Shown: positions 44,004 to 53,530 of the stretch, in pieces
Numbering within the stretch: the first letter of the stretch is position 1
How the letters are laid out: each line of letters begins with the position of its first letter
DNA from: Oceanobacillus sp. FSL K6-2867
GTDB taxonomy: Bacteria; Bacillota; Bacilli; Bacillales; Amphibacillaceae
NCBI RefSeq assembly: GCF_037963145.1
Contig: NZ_CP150144.1
Location: 3,534,001 to 3,598,000, forward strand
Reading direction: 5' to 3'
DNA: 64,000 nt
The notes under the pieces: model-generated
The model's input: the letters and a program-made list of their open reading frames with translations, nothing else
What the model was told of the DNA's origin: nothing
Database searches by the model: none
Made by a program: the position numbers and the translations under genes

Positions 44004-44196
44004 TAGGAATTTATGTGGGTCCATATATTATAAACAGCTGAGTTTTCCTGGGAATTATTCAATTTATGATCTGCCTTTTTGATAATTAATTTGTTTAACT
44101 TGTTTCGGATGAAATAAACTTCTTGGAAGTATTGATTTGCGTCCGGAAATGGATTAAACTGGTCTAGTTAATCAAGAATGAAGGAAGATGATAAAT

Positions 44197-45375
44197 ATGC
44201 CTAGGTATATTTGGCTGCTAGTGATTGCAACAGTAATCAACGTAACTGGTGGCTCTTTTCTATGGCCTTTAAATACGATATATATGCATAATGAGCTTGG
44301 TAAAAGTCTTGCTTTTGCTGGGTTCATTTTAATGTTCAATCAAGGGGCATCCATTGTGGGAAACCTGCTTGGCGGAGCACTATATGATAAATATAGTGCA
44401 TATAAGTCAATCCTTGCAGGAACATTTCTAGCAATGATTGCTTCCGTTATTTTAGCGTTTAATCACGGTATTGTGGCTTATTCCATTTTATTAATTATTA
44501 TTGGATTTGGAAATGGTATTACTTGGCCAATTATGTTTGCCATGGCTGGATCCCTATGGCCAGACGGTGGTCGTAGGGCTTTTAACGCTGTGTATGTAGC
44601 ACAAAACCTTGGGGTAGCATTGGGGGCGACATTGGGTGGTTATGTGGCAAGCTTTTCATTTGATTATATTTTTATTGCTAATGCACTGGTGTTCATTCTC
44701 TTTTTCCTGATAGTACTTTTCACGTTCAAAGGAATGGATCAGTCAAAAGATCGTCAAATGCATACATCTATTATTGAGCAACGGGCTAAAATTCAAAATA
44801 AATCAGCTTTTATCTCATTACTAATTTTATGCAGTGGATTTTTGGTTGTATGGATTGCGTACAGTCAATGGCAGTCAACAATTGCCTCCCATACACAAAC
44901 GATAGGTATCCCGCTTGAACAATACAGTTCCCTCTGGGCAATAAATGGTTTCCTTATCGTTCTGGCGCAACCTCTGGTAAAATGGTTTACAGATAGAATA
45001 ACTTCACCAAAGCAGCATATTCATATTGGTACTTCTATCTTGATAATATCCTTTACTATTGCTATGTTTGCTGAGAACTTTACAATGTTCGCAGTTGCAA
45101 TGGTTATCTTAACAGTAGGTGAAGTTCTTGTGTGGCCAGCAATTCCAACACTTGCAAATAAACTTGCACCAAAAGGACGAAGTGGATTTTATCAAGGAAT
45201 CGTTAATAGTATTGCGGCATTAGGAAGAATGATTGGACCTGTGCTTGGTGGATTTATAGTTGATTTCTACAATATACAATTACTATTTATCATTGTAATG
45301 GTATTACTGTTTATTCCTTTTATTACAACGAAGTTTTTTGAAAGGGATAATCAGGAGAAAAGACAAACCATGTAA
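44197..45375 (+). CDS. MFS transporter (multidrug-type)
   Basis: 392-residue major facilitator with about 12 helices. Typical stretches are GNLLGGALYDKYSAYKSILAGTFLA, a loop 2-3 motif, and NAVYVAQNLGVALGATLGGYVAS. The C-terminal half includes KLAPKGRSGFYQGIVNSIAALGRMIGPVLGGFIVD. ATG 44197 is chosen because GAAGGAAG lies 9 bases before it; the ATG at 44188 overlaps that site. The substrate is unknown. It is followed 17 bases later by the HAD hydrolase. Confidence 0.85.
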   Translation: MPRYIWLLVIATVINVTGGSFLWPLNTIYMHNELGKSLAFAGFILMFNQGASIVGNLLGGALYDKYSAYKSILAGTFLAMIASVILAFNHGIVAYSILLIIIGFGNGITWPIMFAMAGSLWPDGGRRAFNAVYVAQNLGVALGATLGGYVASFSFDYIFIANALVFILFFLIVLFTFKGMDQSKDRQMHTSIIEQRAKIQNKSAFISLLILCSGFLVVWIAYSQWQSTIASHTQTIGIPLEQYSSLWAINGFLIVLAQPLVKWFTDRITSPKQHIHIGTSILIISFTIAMFAENFTMFAVAMVILTVGEVLVWPAIPTLANKLAPKGRSGFYQGIVNSIAALGRMIGPVLGGFIVDFYNIQLLFIIVMVLLFIPFITTKFFERDNQEKRQTM

Positions 45376-45392
45376 AGAAAAGGGGCATTTAA

Positions 45393-46142
45393 ATGACAGT
45401 AGAAAAGAAAGCTATTCAGTTAATTGCACTGGATATGGATGGAACGTTATTAACAAGTGATCTCGAAGTATCCTCCCGGACACAGAAGGCGATAAAGCAG
45501 GCTTTAGAGCAAGGAATTCATGTAGTCTTGAGCACAGGTCGCGGGTTTCAAACGTGCTACCCATATGCGGAACAGTTGCAGCTGCAATCCTATTTAGTAA
45601 CTGCCAATGGTGGACAAATATGGACAGTGGAAAAGGAACTATTGGATCAGCATCTCCTGGATACAGCGTTAATTGAGAAAATGTATAATCTTGGTACACA
45701 AGTTGGGGTAGAGATGTGGATGATTTCCACAAATGGTGTGTTTCGAGGAGAAGTGCCAGATAACCTCGATGAGTATGAATGGTTAAAATTTGGCTGTCAA
45801 TCTAAAGAAAAGCAAAAATTAGATATTATGATTTCAGAGCTTTCTAAGTATGAAGAACTTGAGTTAACGAACTCACTGCCAATTAATGTGGAAGTAAATC
45901 CAAAAGGTGTAAGTAAAGCGAAAGCATTACAATTTCTTTGTAATAAGATAGGCATAACAATGGATGAAGTAATGGCTGTAGGGGACAGCCTGAATGATAT
46001 TAAAATGATACAGGAAGCTGGTATTGGTGTAGCAATGGGAAATGCACAAGAGGCGATTAAAAAAGTAGCAAATCACGAGACAGATACGAATGATAATGAC
46101 GGTGTTGCTAAAGCGATTGAGAAATTTGTGTTATCGAAATAA
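45393..46142 (+). CDS. Cof-type HAD-IIB phosphatase
   Basis: 249-residue haloacid dehalogenase-type hydrolase. Motif I is LIALDMDGTLLTSD with the nucleophile Asp, motif II is VLSTGRGF, and motif IV is AVGDSLNDIKMIQEAG; a Cof-type cap lies between. It probably dephosphorylates sugar or cofactor phosphates; promiscuous activity is usual. It lies 17 bases after the MFS gene and ends with a hairpin terminator. Confidence 0.92.
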   Translation: MTVEKKAIQLIALDMDGTLLTSDLEVSSRTQKAIKQALEQGIHVVLSTGRGFQTCYPYAEQLQLQSYLVTANGGQIWTVEKELLDQHLLDTALIEKMYNLGTQVGVEMWMISTNGVFRGEVPDNLDEYEWLKFGCQSKEKQKLDIMISELSKYEELELTNSLPINVEVNPKGVSKAKALQFLCNKIGITMDEVMAVGDSLNDIKMIQEAGIGVAMGNAQEAIKKVANHETDTNDNDGVAKAIEKFVLSK

Positions 46143-46150
46143 GCTAGTCA

Positions 46151-46184
46151 AAATGAGCTGCGTTTTATGCAGCTCATTTTTTCT
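46151..46184 (+). terminator. Bidirectional terminator between the HAD gene and yeiH-like gene
   Basis: AAAATGAGCTGC pairs with GCAGCTCATTTT around GTTTTAT, followed by TT. Confidence 0.85.
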
Positions 46185-46206
46185 GGCTCTATCATAGTAA
46201 GTTATC

Positions 46207-47226
46207 TTATATACCTGCAATCCAATACATCAATACCGATACAAGCACAGAAGTAATCAGCATCGCATAGAACGGGCGGAGTGCTTTACTTTTTACATCT
46301 TTTAAGCTGACGTTTAGCCCCAGTCCAACCATTGCGGAGGTTAAGATGAAGGTAGTAGCAATACTAATACCACTCATGAAACCATCTGTTACTGGAATCG
46401 CATTTCCAAGAACATAGCTTCCGATTATGCTCATTGCGATAAAGCCTAATAAAAACATAGGAAATTTAACATTTGTATGGTCAGTCCCGTCTCCAGACTT
46501 ACGGCTTCTTATCCAAAGAATCATGATAAAGCATAAAGGAACTAATAAGAATACACGTCCAAGCTTTGCTAATAAGCCAAAAGCGAGTGCTTCTTCACCA
46601 GCAGGATCTGCAGCCAATGCAACATGTGCAAGCTCATGTAAGCTAAGACCTGACCAAATGCCGTATTGCACCTCACTGATTGGAAGAATCGGTAATAATA
46701 ATGCGTATATAATCGAAAAAACAGTCCCAACTAATGCGATAATTCCAATACTGATTGCAGTATCCTCTGACTTTGCCTTCACAATAGGCGCGACTGCCGC
46801 AATTGCGGCAGCACCACAAATTCCAGTTCCAACACCGAGCAGCAATGCAATTTGAGTGTTACCTTTAAAAAGCTTTGCTAAATATACAGTGATTAAAATA
46901 GCGAACGCGATGGTTATTGCTCCCTTCACTAGAAGCCCAATCCCGTCTTGAAAAATAACATCGATATTTAATTTTAAACCATACAAAATAATTGCTAAAC
47001 GTAATAAATACTTGGAAGAAAACTCAATCCCTTTTCTGAAAAATTCAGGATAACCAAAAACCTGGCGATAGATAATTGCTAAAAGAATTGCACAAGCCAA
47101 TGGGCCGACCCGGTTTAATCCAGGAATTAAAGATAATAAATAGCCAAACAAAGCAAAAATAAATGTAAATCCGATACCTGACAGAAGCTTTTTCCAATGA
47201 TTGGAATTATTCGTTAATGTGCTCAT
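46207..47226 (-). CDS. YeiH/YadS-type UPF0324 membrane protein (putative sulfonate/sulfate exporter)
   Basis: 339-residue membrane protein with about ten helices. The family hallmark LLGVGTGICGAAAIAAVAPIVKA and the blocks RVGPLACAILLAIIYR, RLAIILYGLKLNID and SLHELAHVALAADPAG are all present. Members are annotated as putative sulfate or sulfite exporters; the function is not proven. ATG 47226 is used because AAGAGGA lies 7 bases upstream (MSTLTNN); the frame is open to 47259. It is divergent from a LysR gene, a frequent pairing for this family, and a dyad operator lies between. Confidence 0.88.
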   Translation of the reverse strand: MSTLTNNSNHWKKLLSGIGFTFIFALFGYLLSLIPGLNRVGPLACAILLAIIYRQVFGYPEFFRKGIEFSSKYLLRLAIILYGLKLNIDVIFQDGIGLLVKGAITIAFAILITVYLAKLFKGNTQIALLLGVGTGICGAAAIAAVAPIVKAKSEDTAISIGIIALVGTVFSIIYALLLPILPISEVQYGIWSGLSLHELAHVALAADPAGEEALAFGLLAKLGRVFLLVPLCFIMILWIRSRKSGDGTDHTNVKFPMFLLGFIAMSIIGSYVLGNAIPVTDGFMSGISIATTFILTSAMVGLGLNVSLKDVKSKALRPFYAMLITSVLVSVLMYWIAGI

Positions 47227-47793
47227 TATTATTCCTCTTTTCATTATTCTATACAACATTATAGATTCAGTTATATAATAAGGGAAATAAATTATTACAA
47301 TGATGATAATAAGTTATCCTTATTATCAAAACCGAATAGAGTTAGATAGAATACCTCTCGCGATTTATAACATTTAAAATCCGAATTACCTGCAATGGAA
47401 TGAGTAATTATTACCTCAGGGATTGCAACGTTCAGATGGTTTCCGCGACCAGTGAGTTACTTTGAATTCCGTTCTTTGGTTTTTCCTTCTGGCAAATAGA
47501 AAAAGAATAAGAAGAACCGACCGAGAGAAAAGCTATCAAGGCTGATTAGAAACAAAAAGGTGAAAAGTCAACCGAGAAAATAATTTTGACAGAGGTGGAA
47601 ATTAAGTTGATAACTCTATCTATGGGATTTCAATTGGCAGTGCTTCCACCCTTAATTGCACACTAAGTCGCACAGTTCTTCTATGATAATAAAAATAAAC
47701 TTGAAGCCGAAATAGGTTGCTAATGTATAAGAAATTAGAGTAATTGTTCTTTAATCTAGTGTTTATTCATACAATAAAAAGGAGGACATGATA
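47227..47793. other. Divergent intergenic region yeiH-like / LysR
   Basis: 567 bases without a recognised gene. On the yeiH side, TATAAT on the minus strand (47258-47263) is preceded by a 23-bp dyad at 47305-47327. Close to the LysR gene, GGTGGAA (47594-47600) pairs with TTCCACC (47644-47650). No riboswitch consensus was recognised in the intervening 250 bases. Confidence 0.6.
47305..47327 (-). promoter_or_regulatory. Dyad operator upstream of the yeiH-like gene
   Basis: GATAATAAG-TTATC-CTTATTATC, 9-bp perfect arms with a 5-base centre. It lies about 55-75 bases upstream of the presumed transcription start on the minus strand, the classic LysR activation distance. Confidence 0.6.
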
Positions 47794-48672
47794 GTGGATC
47801 AGCATTTGATTGTTTTTAAAGAAGTAGTTGAGAGGAAAAATTTTTCACGGGCGGCTAAAGAATTACACATGTCACAACCTGCAGTTAGTCAATATATTGC
47901 AGCATTAGAAAAAGACCTTGGTGTACGATTGCTTGAGAGGAGCAATAAATTTGTAGAACTGAATAAAGCAGGCAAGATGGTTTATAAATACGCCCAGGAA
48001 ATATTACGTAATTACGAACAAATGCGAATGCTCGTTTCTGATTTAAAAAATGAACCAAGTGGTGAATTGAAAATAGGAGCTAGTTACACTATTGGCGAAT
48101 ATGTCCTTCCGAAACTTTTGGCTGAATTACAAGAGGAATTCCCGAATATTCTTCCAGCTGTGACAATAGGAAATACAGAAGAAGTTGGAGCAAAACTTGT
48201 ACAGCATGAAATTGATATTGGACTAATTGAAGGAAATTTTACACATAACCAGATTTCCATCGAACAATTTGCCACAGACGAAATGTATATAATTACTGGA
48301 TCAGACCAATCCTTTAAAAAGGAAGCGTGTATTTCTATAAAAGATTTAGAAAATGAAACTTGGATTATTCGTGAGGAGGGTTCCGGCACGAGAAAGATGC
48401 TAGAAGATTTTTTTCAACGAGGTAACTTAGAGCCAAAGAGAATATTGACCTTCGGAAGCACTCAAACGATTAAGGAGGGTGTGGAGGCTGGTCTTGGTAT
48501 AAGCTTACTTTCCAACCTCACATTTTCGAAAGAACAGCAGCTAAATAAAATCCAAAAAATATTTATTGAAGGTACACCGATAAAGCGAAAGTTTTCAATC
48601 ATTAAAAATTACCATGAGTTTCAGCCGAAAGCTTTACAGGCATTTGAAAAGCTCGTAAAGCAGTCAACATAG
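47794..48672 (+). CDS. LysR-family regulator (CysL/YeiE-like)
   Basis: 292-residue LysR transcription regulator. The N-terminal winged helix reads FKEVVERKNFSRAAKELHMSQPAVSQYIAALEKDLGVRLLER, the rest is the type II periplasmic-binding-protein effector domain (LKIGASYTIGEYVLPKLL and VEAGLGISLLS). GTG 47794 has GGAGGA 7 bases upstream; ATG 47788 is in frame and only one or two bases from that site. The divergent yeiH-type gene is its likely target, as for E. coli YeiE-YeiH or B. subtilis CysL-like pairs. The effector is unknown. Confidence 0.9.
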   Translation: MDQHLIVFKEVVERKNFSRAAKELHMSQPAVSQYIAALEKDLGVRLLERSNKFVELNKAGKMVYKYAQEILRNYEQMRMLVSDLKNEPSGELKIGASYTIGEYVLPKLLAELQEEFPNILPAVTIGNTEEVGAKLVQHEIDIGLIEGNFTHNQISIEQFATDEMYIITGSDQSFKKEACISIKDLENETWIIREEGSGTRKMLEDFFQRGNLEPKRILTFGSTQTIKEGVEAGLGISLLSNLTFSKEQQLNKIQKIFIEGTPIKRKFSIIKNYHEFQPKALQAFEKLVKQST

Positions 48673-48751
48673 TCGATTTGTTCTAGATACCCTTACATTG
48701 AGACTGAAAAAGGAGTATAATAAGTATTGTAGAAGGAAAGGGGATGCTATC

Positions 48752-48934
48752 ATGTCATTTTCTCGTGGACCAAGAGAACCGGTTCCAGAGGTGGAAACGA
48801 ACGTATGGTCATGTACTAGTGACGACTGTCAGGGTTGGATGAGAGAGTCATTTAGCTTTGCTGAAGAACCAACATGTCCATTATGTAACTCGAAAATGAA
48901 TCGGGAAGTTCGAGTAATACCGGAAATGAAATAA
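48752..48934 (+). CDS. YdjO-like cold-inducible small zinc-ribbon protein
   Basis: 60-residue protein starting MSFSRGPREPVPEVETNVW with two Cys pairs: CTSDDC followed by GWMRESF, then CPLC with the tail NSKMNREVRV. The pattern W-x-C-x4-C-x-G-W-x-R-x-x-F ... P-x-CPLC-x-S-x-M is that of the Bacillus YdjO cold-inducible family, whose role is not known. Four cysteines could bind zinc. ATG 48752 lies 8 bases after AAAGGGG. It is followed by a hairpin terminator. Confidence 0.85.
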   Translation: MSFSRGPREPVPEVETNVWSCTSDDCQGWMRESFSFAEEPTCPLCNSKMNREVRVIPEMK

Positions 48935-48970
48935 GGAATAGTATCTCAGGTAGTTATAAGTTTCAGTATA

Positions 48971-49004
48971 GAAAAATCCAGTCACATTGATTGGATTTTT
49001 CTTT
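48971..49004 (+). terminator. Terminator after the YdjO-like gene
   Basis: AAAAATCCA pairs with TTGGATTTTT around GTCACATTGA, followed by CTTTT. Confidence 0.85.
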
Positions 49005-49148
49005 TAAAAATAATGTTTAGATGAGATAAGTGTCCGAAAGCTTTCCCATTCAAAATATTTTCCTTGTATTTTTAAAAGATTTCGTGTAAAATAAATTAAC
49101 TGAAAATTTAGATTGGGAGTGTGTTTATTAAATTAGGAGGTGGAAACA

Positions 49149-49595
49149 ATGGTCACTGTTAAAATGCTAAAGCCGTATTACATTAAAACGGAAGAAGAAT
49201 ATGTCCGAGTTATACTTGCATATCAATATTTTTCTGTAGTAATTAATAAAAAGGTTTATCAATTTATTCCCGTAGAAGCTAATGAGATTCGAATTAACCG
49301 AAAAACTAAAGAGGTGGAGAATCTGGATGCGGTCTTTGCTTTTCAAAACGGAAAAAACGTTGTAAATGTTACAATGTCCAAGCTCATCTCCATCCCTGAT
49401 TTCCTTCAGCAGCTACACTCAATCGCAGAATCATATTATCATAATGATGAATCTCACGTAAGTAAAACGGAACAAGAAAAAGAAGCACACCTTTTTATAC
49501 GTGAAATGGAAAGGGAAAATATTAAAAGGCTAATTGATATTTCCTTGGATAAGCAGGATAAAGCTGCATTTTATAAACTAGCAAAGTTATTATAA
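49149..49595 (+). CDS. IDEAL-domain protein of unknown function
   Basis: 148-residue protein starting MVTVKMLKPYYIKTEEEY. The C-terminus (about 110-148) carries the IDEAL motif found in several Bacillus proteins: FIREMERENIKRLIDISLDKQDKAAFYKLAKLL. The N-terminal region contains beta-rich segments without a recognised domain. ATG 49149 is 6 bases from AGGAGGTGG; GTG 49140 is in frame and overlaps this site. IDEAL domains may help bind protein partners; the partner here is unknown. Confidence 0.75.
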   Translation: MVTVKMLKPYYIKTEEEYVRVILAYQYFSVVINKKVYQFIPVEANEIRINRKTKEVENLDAVFAFQNGKNVVNVTMSKLISIPDFLQQLHSIAESYYHNDESHVSKTEQEKEAHLFIREMERENIKRLIDISLDKQDKAAFYKLAKLL

Positions 49596-49652
49596 AACAA
49601 ATAAAAAAGTAAGCGCTTTCTAAACAGCTTGATTTTATAAAGCATCCTGCAA

Positions 49653-49694
49653 AAAAATCTACTCCTCCATTATGTGAGAAGTAGATTTTTTATT
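49653..49694. terminator. Bidirectional terminator, IDEAL gene and PBP gene
   Basis: AAAATCTACT pairs with AGTAGATTTT around a 15-base loop; T-runs flank both sides. Confidence 0.8.
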
Positions 49695-49700
49695 ATTGGT

Positions 49701-51719
49701 TTATTTGATTTTATTAAACGCATCTGTAACTTTTTTCGTTGCAAGTCCACTTTCTTTATCTTGCACTTTTTCCACCATCATCGCAATGATTATATCCTGA
49801 CCGTCTGTAGGATAGCCAACAAACCAGCCATTTTCGTCACCAGACGAATCGTTGCTTAATTTTAGCTCAGCAGTACCGGTTTTTCCCGAAATCGGAAAAT
49901 CAGAAGCCTGTGCATGTCGGCCAGTACCATCTGTAACAACCTTTCGTAAAGCATCCTTTATGGCGTTGGCTTGTTCAGCAGTAACCAGGCCTTCCTTCCA
50001 TACTTGGCCAGTCTCTTCACTTGTAAGCAAGGTTGGCTTCACCATATTTCCATCATTTAAGAAAGGAGCATAAGTCAATGCGAGGTGAAGTACATTCATT
50101 TCGAGTTCACCTTGTCCATAGCTGGAGTTTGCTAGCAGGACCTCATCATCTAACTTGCCGCTGGATGAAATCGTGGATGATGTCACCGGATATTCAAAAG
50201 GAAATTCTTCTTCAAAACCAAACTCTTTTAAGCCATCTGTATAACTTTTAGCTCCCATTTCAACAGCTTTCCTAGCAAAGAAAATATTATCCGAGCGAAT
50301 TAATGCATCAGCTAAATCTACAGGGCCATTAGAGGTTGAAACGCGACGAACCTCATAATCTCCCCAGCCTTCACCATTACTCCATGTCAGACCGTTAATC
50401 TCGATACCATCACCAAGTTTAATGGAACCATTTGTTAACCCGATTGCGCCTGTGATTGGTTTAATGACAGAACCAGGTGCAAAGGTAGCAGAAAATCTGT
50501 TTAGTACAGGGTTACGCTCGTCTTCCTCTAATTTTTCCCAGAAGTTTCCTGATGTACCATATAACACTTCGTTTGGATCAAAGGAAGGACTGCTGACTAG
50601 TGCTAACGCTTCGCCTGTTTTTGGATCAACTGCAGCTGCTGTACCAGCATCATCCTTGAATGTATTAAATATCTTTTCTTGTATATTAATATCAATGGTA
50701 GTTGTAATCGTCTCCCCGTCTTCAACAGGAGTTTCCGCGAGTACAATATCCTCTTCACCCTCATTTGCAATCACGATACGTATACCTTTCTTCCCTTTAA
50801 GCTGCTCTTCATATAATTGTTCCAACCCACGTGACCCGATTTTATCGTTTGCACTGTACTGACTAGAATCAAGCTTTTCCAAGTCGTCGGCGGTTACATT
50901 GCGAATATAACCGACAAGATGTGCTGCTGCTTCACCGGCAGGATAAACACGACCAGTCATTTCCCTTGATTGGACGCCATCAATCGCTAACAATTCAGAA
51001 AGAAGTGCTTCCTTAGGCTGCACGCTTTTTAGTGGCACGAATAGATTATCTTCTACCCATGCTGCATTCAAAGCTGTATCAATTGCATCTTCGCTCATTC
51101 CAAGTAAGTCTGCAACCTTCTGCTTCGATTGTTCAGGATTTTCACCGAGATTGCCTGGTACAATACCAATTTCATAAATCGTATCATTAATAGCCAGTGG
51201 CATTTGATTGCGGTCCAGAATTTCCCCGCGTTTTGGAGCAGTTGTTTTTATCTGTATTTGGCCATTTTCTTTTAAAGCAGGGAATATAAATCCGGATTCC
51301 CATTCAATATACCAATTTTTTGAATCTTCATCTTCATCTTTCTCTTCTTGTTGGATAAGGGTTGCTTCGTGTTCAAAACTAATTGGCCCTGCAGTTGTTT
51401 CTAATTGAACATTAAATGGAATAGTTGCAGTACCTTCTTTCATTGCTATATCCAGTTGTTCTTCATTTAATTCTTCAAAGCTTACTTGCAAGTCAGAAAC
51501 ACCTATGTCATTATAAATAGATTGTGTGCGTAAAACAGATTGATCTTCAGAATACGTGTTTGCTGCATTTTTAGAAAACATTTCATACATTTGGTCAAAC
51601 TCAAGTTCATTCCAATGATCTACATAGTCCTGAAAACGATCATTCGGTGTAGCCTGATCTTTTTCTGAGCATGCACCAAGAATGAGTAAAAAAACAAATA
51701 ACATGATAATTCGTTTCAT
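49701..51719 (-). CDS. pbpC: Penicillin-binding protein, transpeptidase lipoprotein (PBP3/MecA-N type)
   Basis: 672-residue class B penicillin-binding protein. The signal MKRIIMLFVFLLILGAC ends in the lipobox LGAC, so it is lipid-anchored like B. subtilis PBP3 (PbpC). An NTF2-like MecA-N domain (about 25-140) comes first, then a dimerisation domain starting KTTAPKRGEILDRN. The transpeptidase domain has FAPGSVIKP with nucleophile Ser417 and Lys420, RSDN (SxN motif) and SGKTGTAE (Lys613). It cross-links peptidoglycan. ATG 51719 lies 8 bases from GGAGG; the frame is open to 51749. The name is from family likeness. Confidence 0.88.
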   Translation of the reverse strand: MKRIIMLFVFLLILGACSEKDQATPNDRFQDYVDHWNELEFDQMYEMFSKNAANTYSEDQSVLRTQSIYNDIGVSDLQVSFEELNEEQLDIAMKEGTATIPFNVQLETTAGPISFEHEATLIQQEEKDEDEDSKNWYIEWESGFIFPALKENGQIQIKTTAPKRGEILDRNQMPLAINDTIYEIGIVPGNLGENPEQSKQKVADLLGMSEDAIDTALNAAWVEDNLFVPLKSVQPKEALLSELLAIDGVQSREMTGRVYPAGEAAAHLVGYIRNVTADDLEKLDSSQYSANDKIGSRGLEQLYEEQLKGKKGIRIVIANEGEEDIVLAETPVEDGETITTTIDINIQEKIFNTFKDDAGTAAAVDPKTGEALALVSSPSFDPNEVLYGTSGNFWEKLEEDERNPVLNRFSATFAPGSVIKPITGAIGLTNGSIKLGDGIEINGLTWSNGEGWGDYEVRRVSTSNGPVDLADALIRSDNIFFARKAVEMGAKSYTDGLKEFGFEEEFPFEYPVTSSTISSSGKLDDEVLLANSSYGQGELEMNVLHLALTYAPFLNDGNMVKPTLLTSEETGQVWKEGLVTAEQANAIKDALRKVVTDGTGRHAQASDFPISGKTGTAELKLSNDSSGDENGWFVGYPTDGQDIIIAMMVEKVQDKESGLATKKVTDAFNKIK

Positions 51720-51796
51720 ACTAATTCCTCCAAACTTTATTTTTACCAATAAAAAGATCTATTTTATTAAAATTGTATTTTAAATCTGTACAGAGA

Positions 51797-51840
51797 AGAA
51801 AAGCCACGCTGTTAATTTCGATGTACAGGTGACTTTTCTA
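51797..51840 (-). terminator. Terminator downstream of the LCP gene
   Basis: AGAAAAGCCAC pairs with GTGACTTTTCT (one mismatch) with an inner CTGT/ACAG pair. It lies just past the LCP gene stop. Confidence 0.7.
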
Positions 51841-51856
51841 ATGATTACGGAGAACG

Positions 51857-52801
51857 TTATTTTGCTTCCATATGTGCTGTTATATCTGATGTTATTCTGC
51901 TGAACTCTTCGTCAGGAACGATATAATACCAAACACCGCCAATAGTCTCACCAGATCCGTTAATTTCCATTGTAGTGATGTTTCTTCGAGCACCAGCGTA
52001 GTCTGTAAATAATGTTTGGATTTTTTTCATATCTAAATCTGTTTGTACATTATCCCCTAAAATAGTAAGAATCTCTCCGACTTTTGTAATGCTTGAAAAA
52101 CTTGCTGCTTCATTCATCGCTGCGGCGATGACATTACGTTGGCGTTCGTTTCTTCCCATATCTCCACGGGGGTCTTCATAGCGCATTCGAATATAGTCGA
52201 GTGCCTGATCACCATTCAAACTGATTTGACCTTCAGGAAACGTATTTCCACCACTTGAAAAAGCCATGCTGTTGTTAATTGTAACACCGCCTAAAGCGTC
52301 AATTCCTTGCTTAAAACCTTCCATATTCACTCTGGCATAAACATGTACAGGCAAATTAAACGTTTCTTCTACTGTCTGAACAGATAAATCAACCCCGCCA
52401 AAAGCATATGCATGGTTAATTTTGTCCATACCACGTCCTGGGATATTTACATATGTATCCCTTGGAATGCTCAGCATAATAATTTCATTTGTTTTTGGGT
52501 TAATAGACATTAGAATCATTGTATCAGAACGCCCTTTATCTCCTGAGCGTTCATCTACCCCCAGAAGTAAAGCATTTAGCGAGTCATTATCTGAAAAAAT
52601 CGATTGAATTTGTTTTTGACGATCCGGATCATCATCTCTTGCTAATGGATTGTGCATTGTTTCAATTGTTGCACCCACTTCGTTCCATAAATAAAATACA
52701 TAACCCCCAATTAGCAAAAATAATCCAAGTACGATTCCTACGACCCATCGAACCCATTTCCGTTTTTTCTTATTATGTTTTTTGTCAGATCTTGATACCA
52801 C
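51857..52801 (-). CDS. LytR-CpsA-Psr (LCP) family wall polymer transferase
   Basis: 314-residue membrane-anchored enzyme that attaches teichoic acid or other polymers to peptidoglycan. An N-terminal basic region and one helix (VVGIVLGLFLLIGGYVFYLW) precede the extracellular LCP domain with LLLGVDERSGDKGRSDTMILMSINPKTNEIIMLSIPRDTYVNIPGRGMDKINHAYAFGG, including the conserved Arg and Asp residues of the pyrophosphate site, and YIRMRYEDPRGDMGRNERQRNVI. It starts at GTG 52801 with AGGAGAA upstream. It neighbours a class D sortase, so it may act at the same wall sites, but this is inference. Confidence 0.9.
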   Translation of the reverse strand: MVSRSDKKHNKKKRKWVRWVVGIVLGLFLLIGGYVFYLWNEVGATIETMHNPLARDDDPDRQKQIQSIFSDNDSLNALLLGVDERSGDKGRSDTMILMSINPKTNEIIMLSIPRDTYVNIPGRGMDKINHAYAFGGVDLSVQTVEETFNLPVHVYARVNMEGFKQGIDALGGVTINNSMAFSSGGNTFPEGQISLNGDQALDYIRMRYEDPRGDMGRNERQRNVIAAAMNEAASFSSITKVGEILTILGDNVQTDLDMKKIQTLFTDYAGARRNITTMEINGSGETIGGVWYYIVPDEEFSRITSDITAHMEAK

Positions 52802-52933
52802 GTGTATTCTCCTCTGTATTAAAATGTTAAAAATATAGGACTTCTTAACGACAAACGATGTAAAAAATTATCAAATCTTGGATAAATTATATACGAAATA
52901 GTGAATATAGTCTATGAAAAATGTATAAAGATT

Positions 52934-53530
52934 TTATTCGCTTGCATCGTCAGAAATCGGCAATGCAGTAATAATATAACGATCCGGAGCACTGCCAACA
53001 AATGAAAAAGGATAACAGGTTGTTAATGTCAAAACCTCTTCATCATGTGGAACTATAATTGTACGATCATCTGCATCGACTATTTTAGTTTCTATAATTT
53101 TATAGGAAAATTCACCGTGAGGCAGTTCAATTGTCAATATATCTCCAATCTCCAGTTCCCCCATACGACGGAATACTGTGTCGCGGTGACCAGATAAAAC
53201 AATTTGATCATTTTGAAGTGGGTAAGCAGTCCCGCGATAATGTCCGACACCTTTAGCGAGCTCATCTTCATGAGTCCCTTCAACAATAGGCAAATCAGCC
53301 TCAAGCCTTGGAATATGTAACATACCTACTGTCTCTCCAGTATCTGGTGAGAATTCCTTAACAAGTTCGGTTTGACTTTTTGATGGGTCAATAGACTCTT
53401 TTTCACCAAGCAATGCCTGAGCTTCAGCCATGCTTTCTTTTTGCGCCATTTCTGTTTGATACCACTGAAATCCACCATAAGCAAGGAAGGCTAACCCGGT
53501 AACAATTATGAACAATGAAATTTTTTTCAT
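52934..53530 (-). CDS. Class D sortase
   Basis: 198-residue membrane-bound transpeptidase that links substrate proteins to the cell wall. One N-terminal membrane helix (ISLFIIVTGLAFLAYGGFQWY) is followed by a spacer and the sortase barrel. The catalytic triad is seen as VLSGHRDTVFRR (H115), TLTTCYPF (C172) and SAPDRYIIT (R184). The TLTTCYPF form and length match class D sortases, some of which use LPNTA-type signals. It is divergent from the tasA-like genes; the protein at 57005 has an LPTTA signal and is the obvious substrate. GTTCTTT boxes lie in the shared promoter region. Confidence 0.93.
   Translation of the reverse strand: MKKISLFIIVTGLAFLAYGGFQWYQTEMAQKESMAEAQALLGEKESIDPSKSQTELVKEFSPDTGETVGMLHIPRLEADLPIVEGTHEDELAKGVGHYRGTAYPLQNDQIVLSGHRDTVFRRMGELEIGDILTIELPHGEFSYKIIETKIVDADDRTIIVPHDEEVLTLTTCYPFSFVGSAPDRYIITALPISDDASE

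Noticed and set aside
47380..47660. T-box or S-box riboswitch upstream of the LysR gene
   Set aside because: The conserved T-box sequence (TGGNACC with an AAGGGTGG-like element) and S-box motifs were not found in either strand; the pairing near 47594-47650 has a loop of 43 bases.
49609..49622. GTAAGCGCTTTCTA, cre-like
   Set aside because: It resembles a CcpA site but lies between convergent gene ends with no promoter to control.
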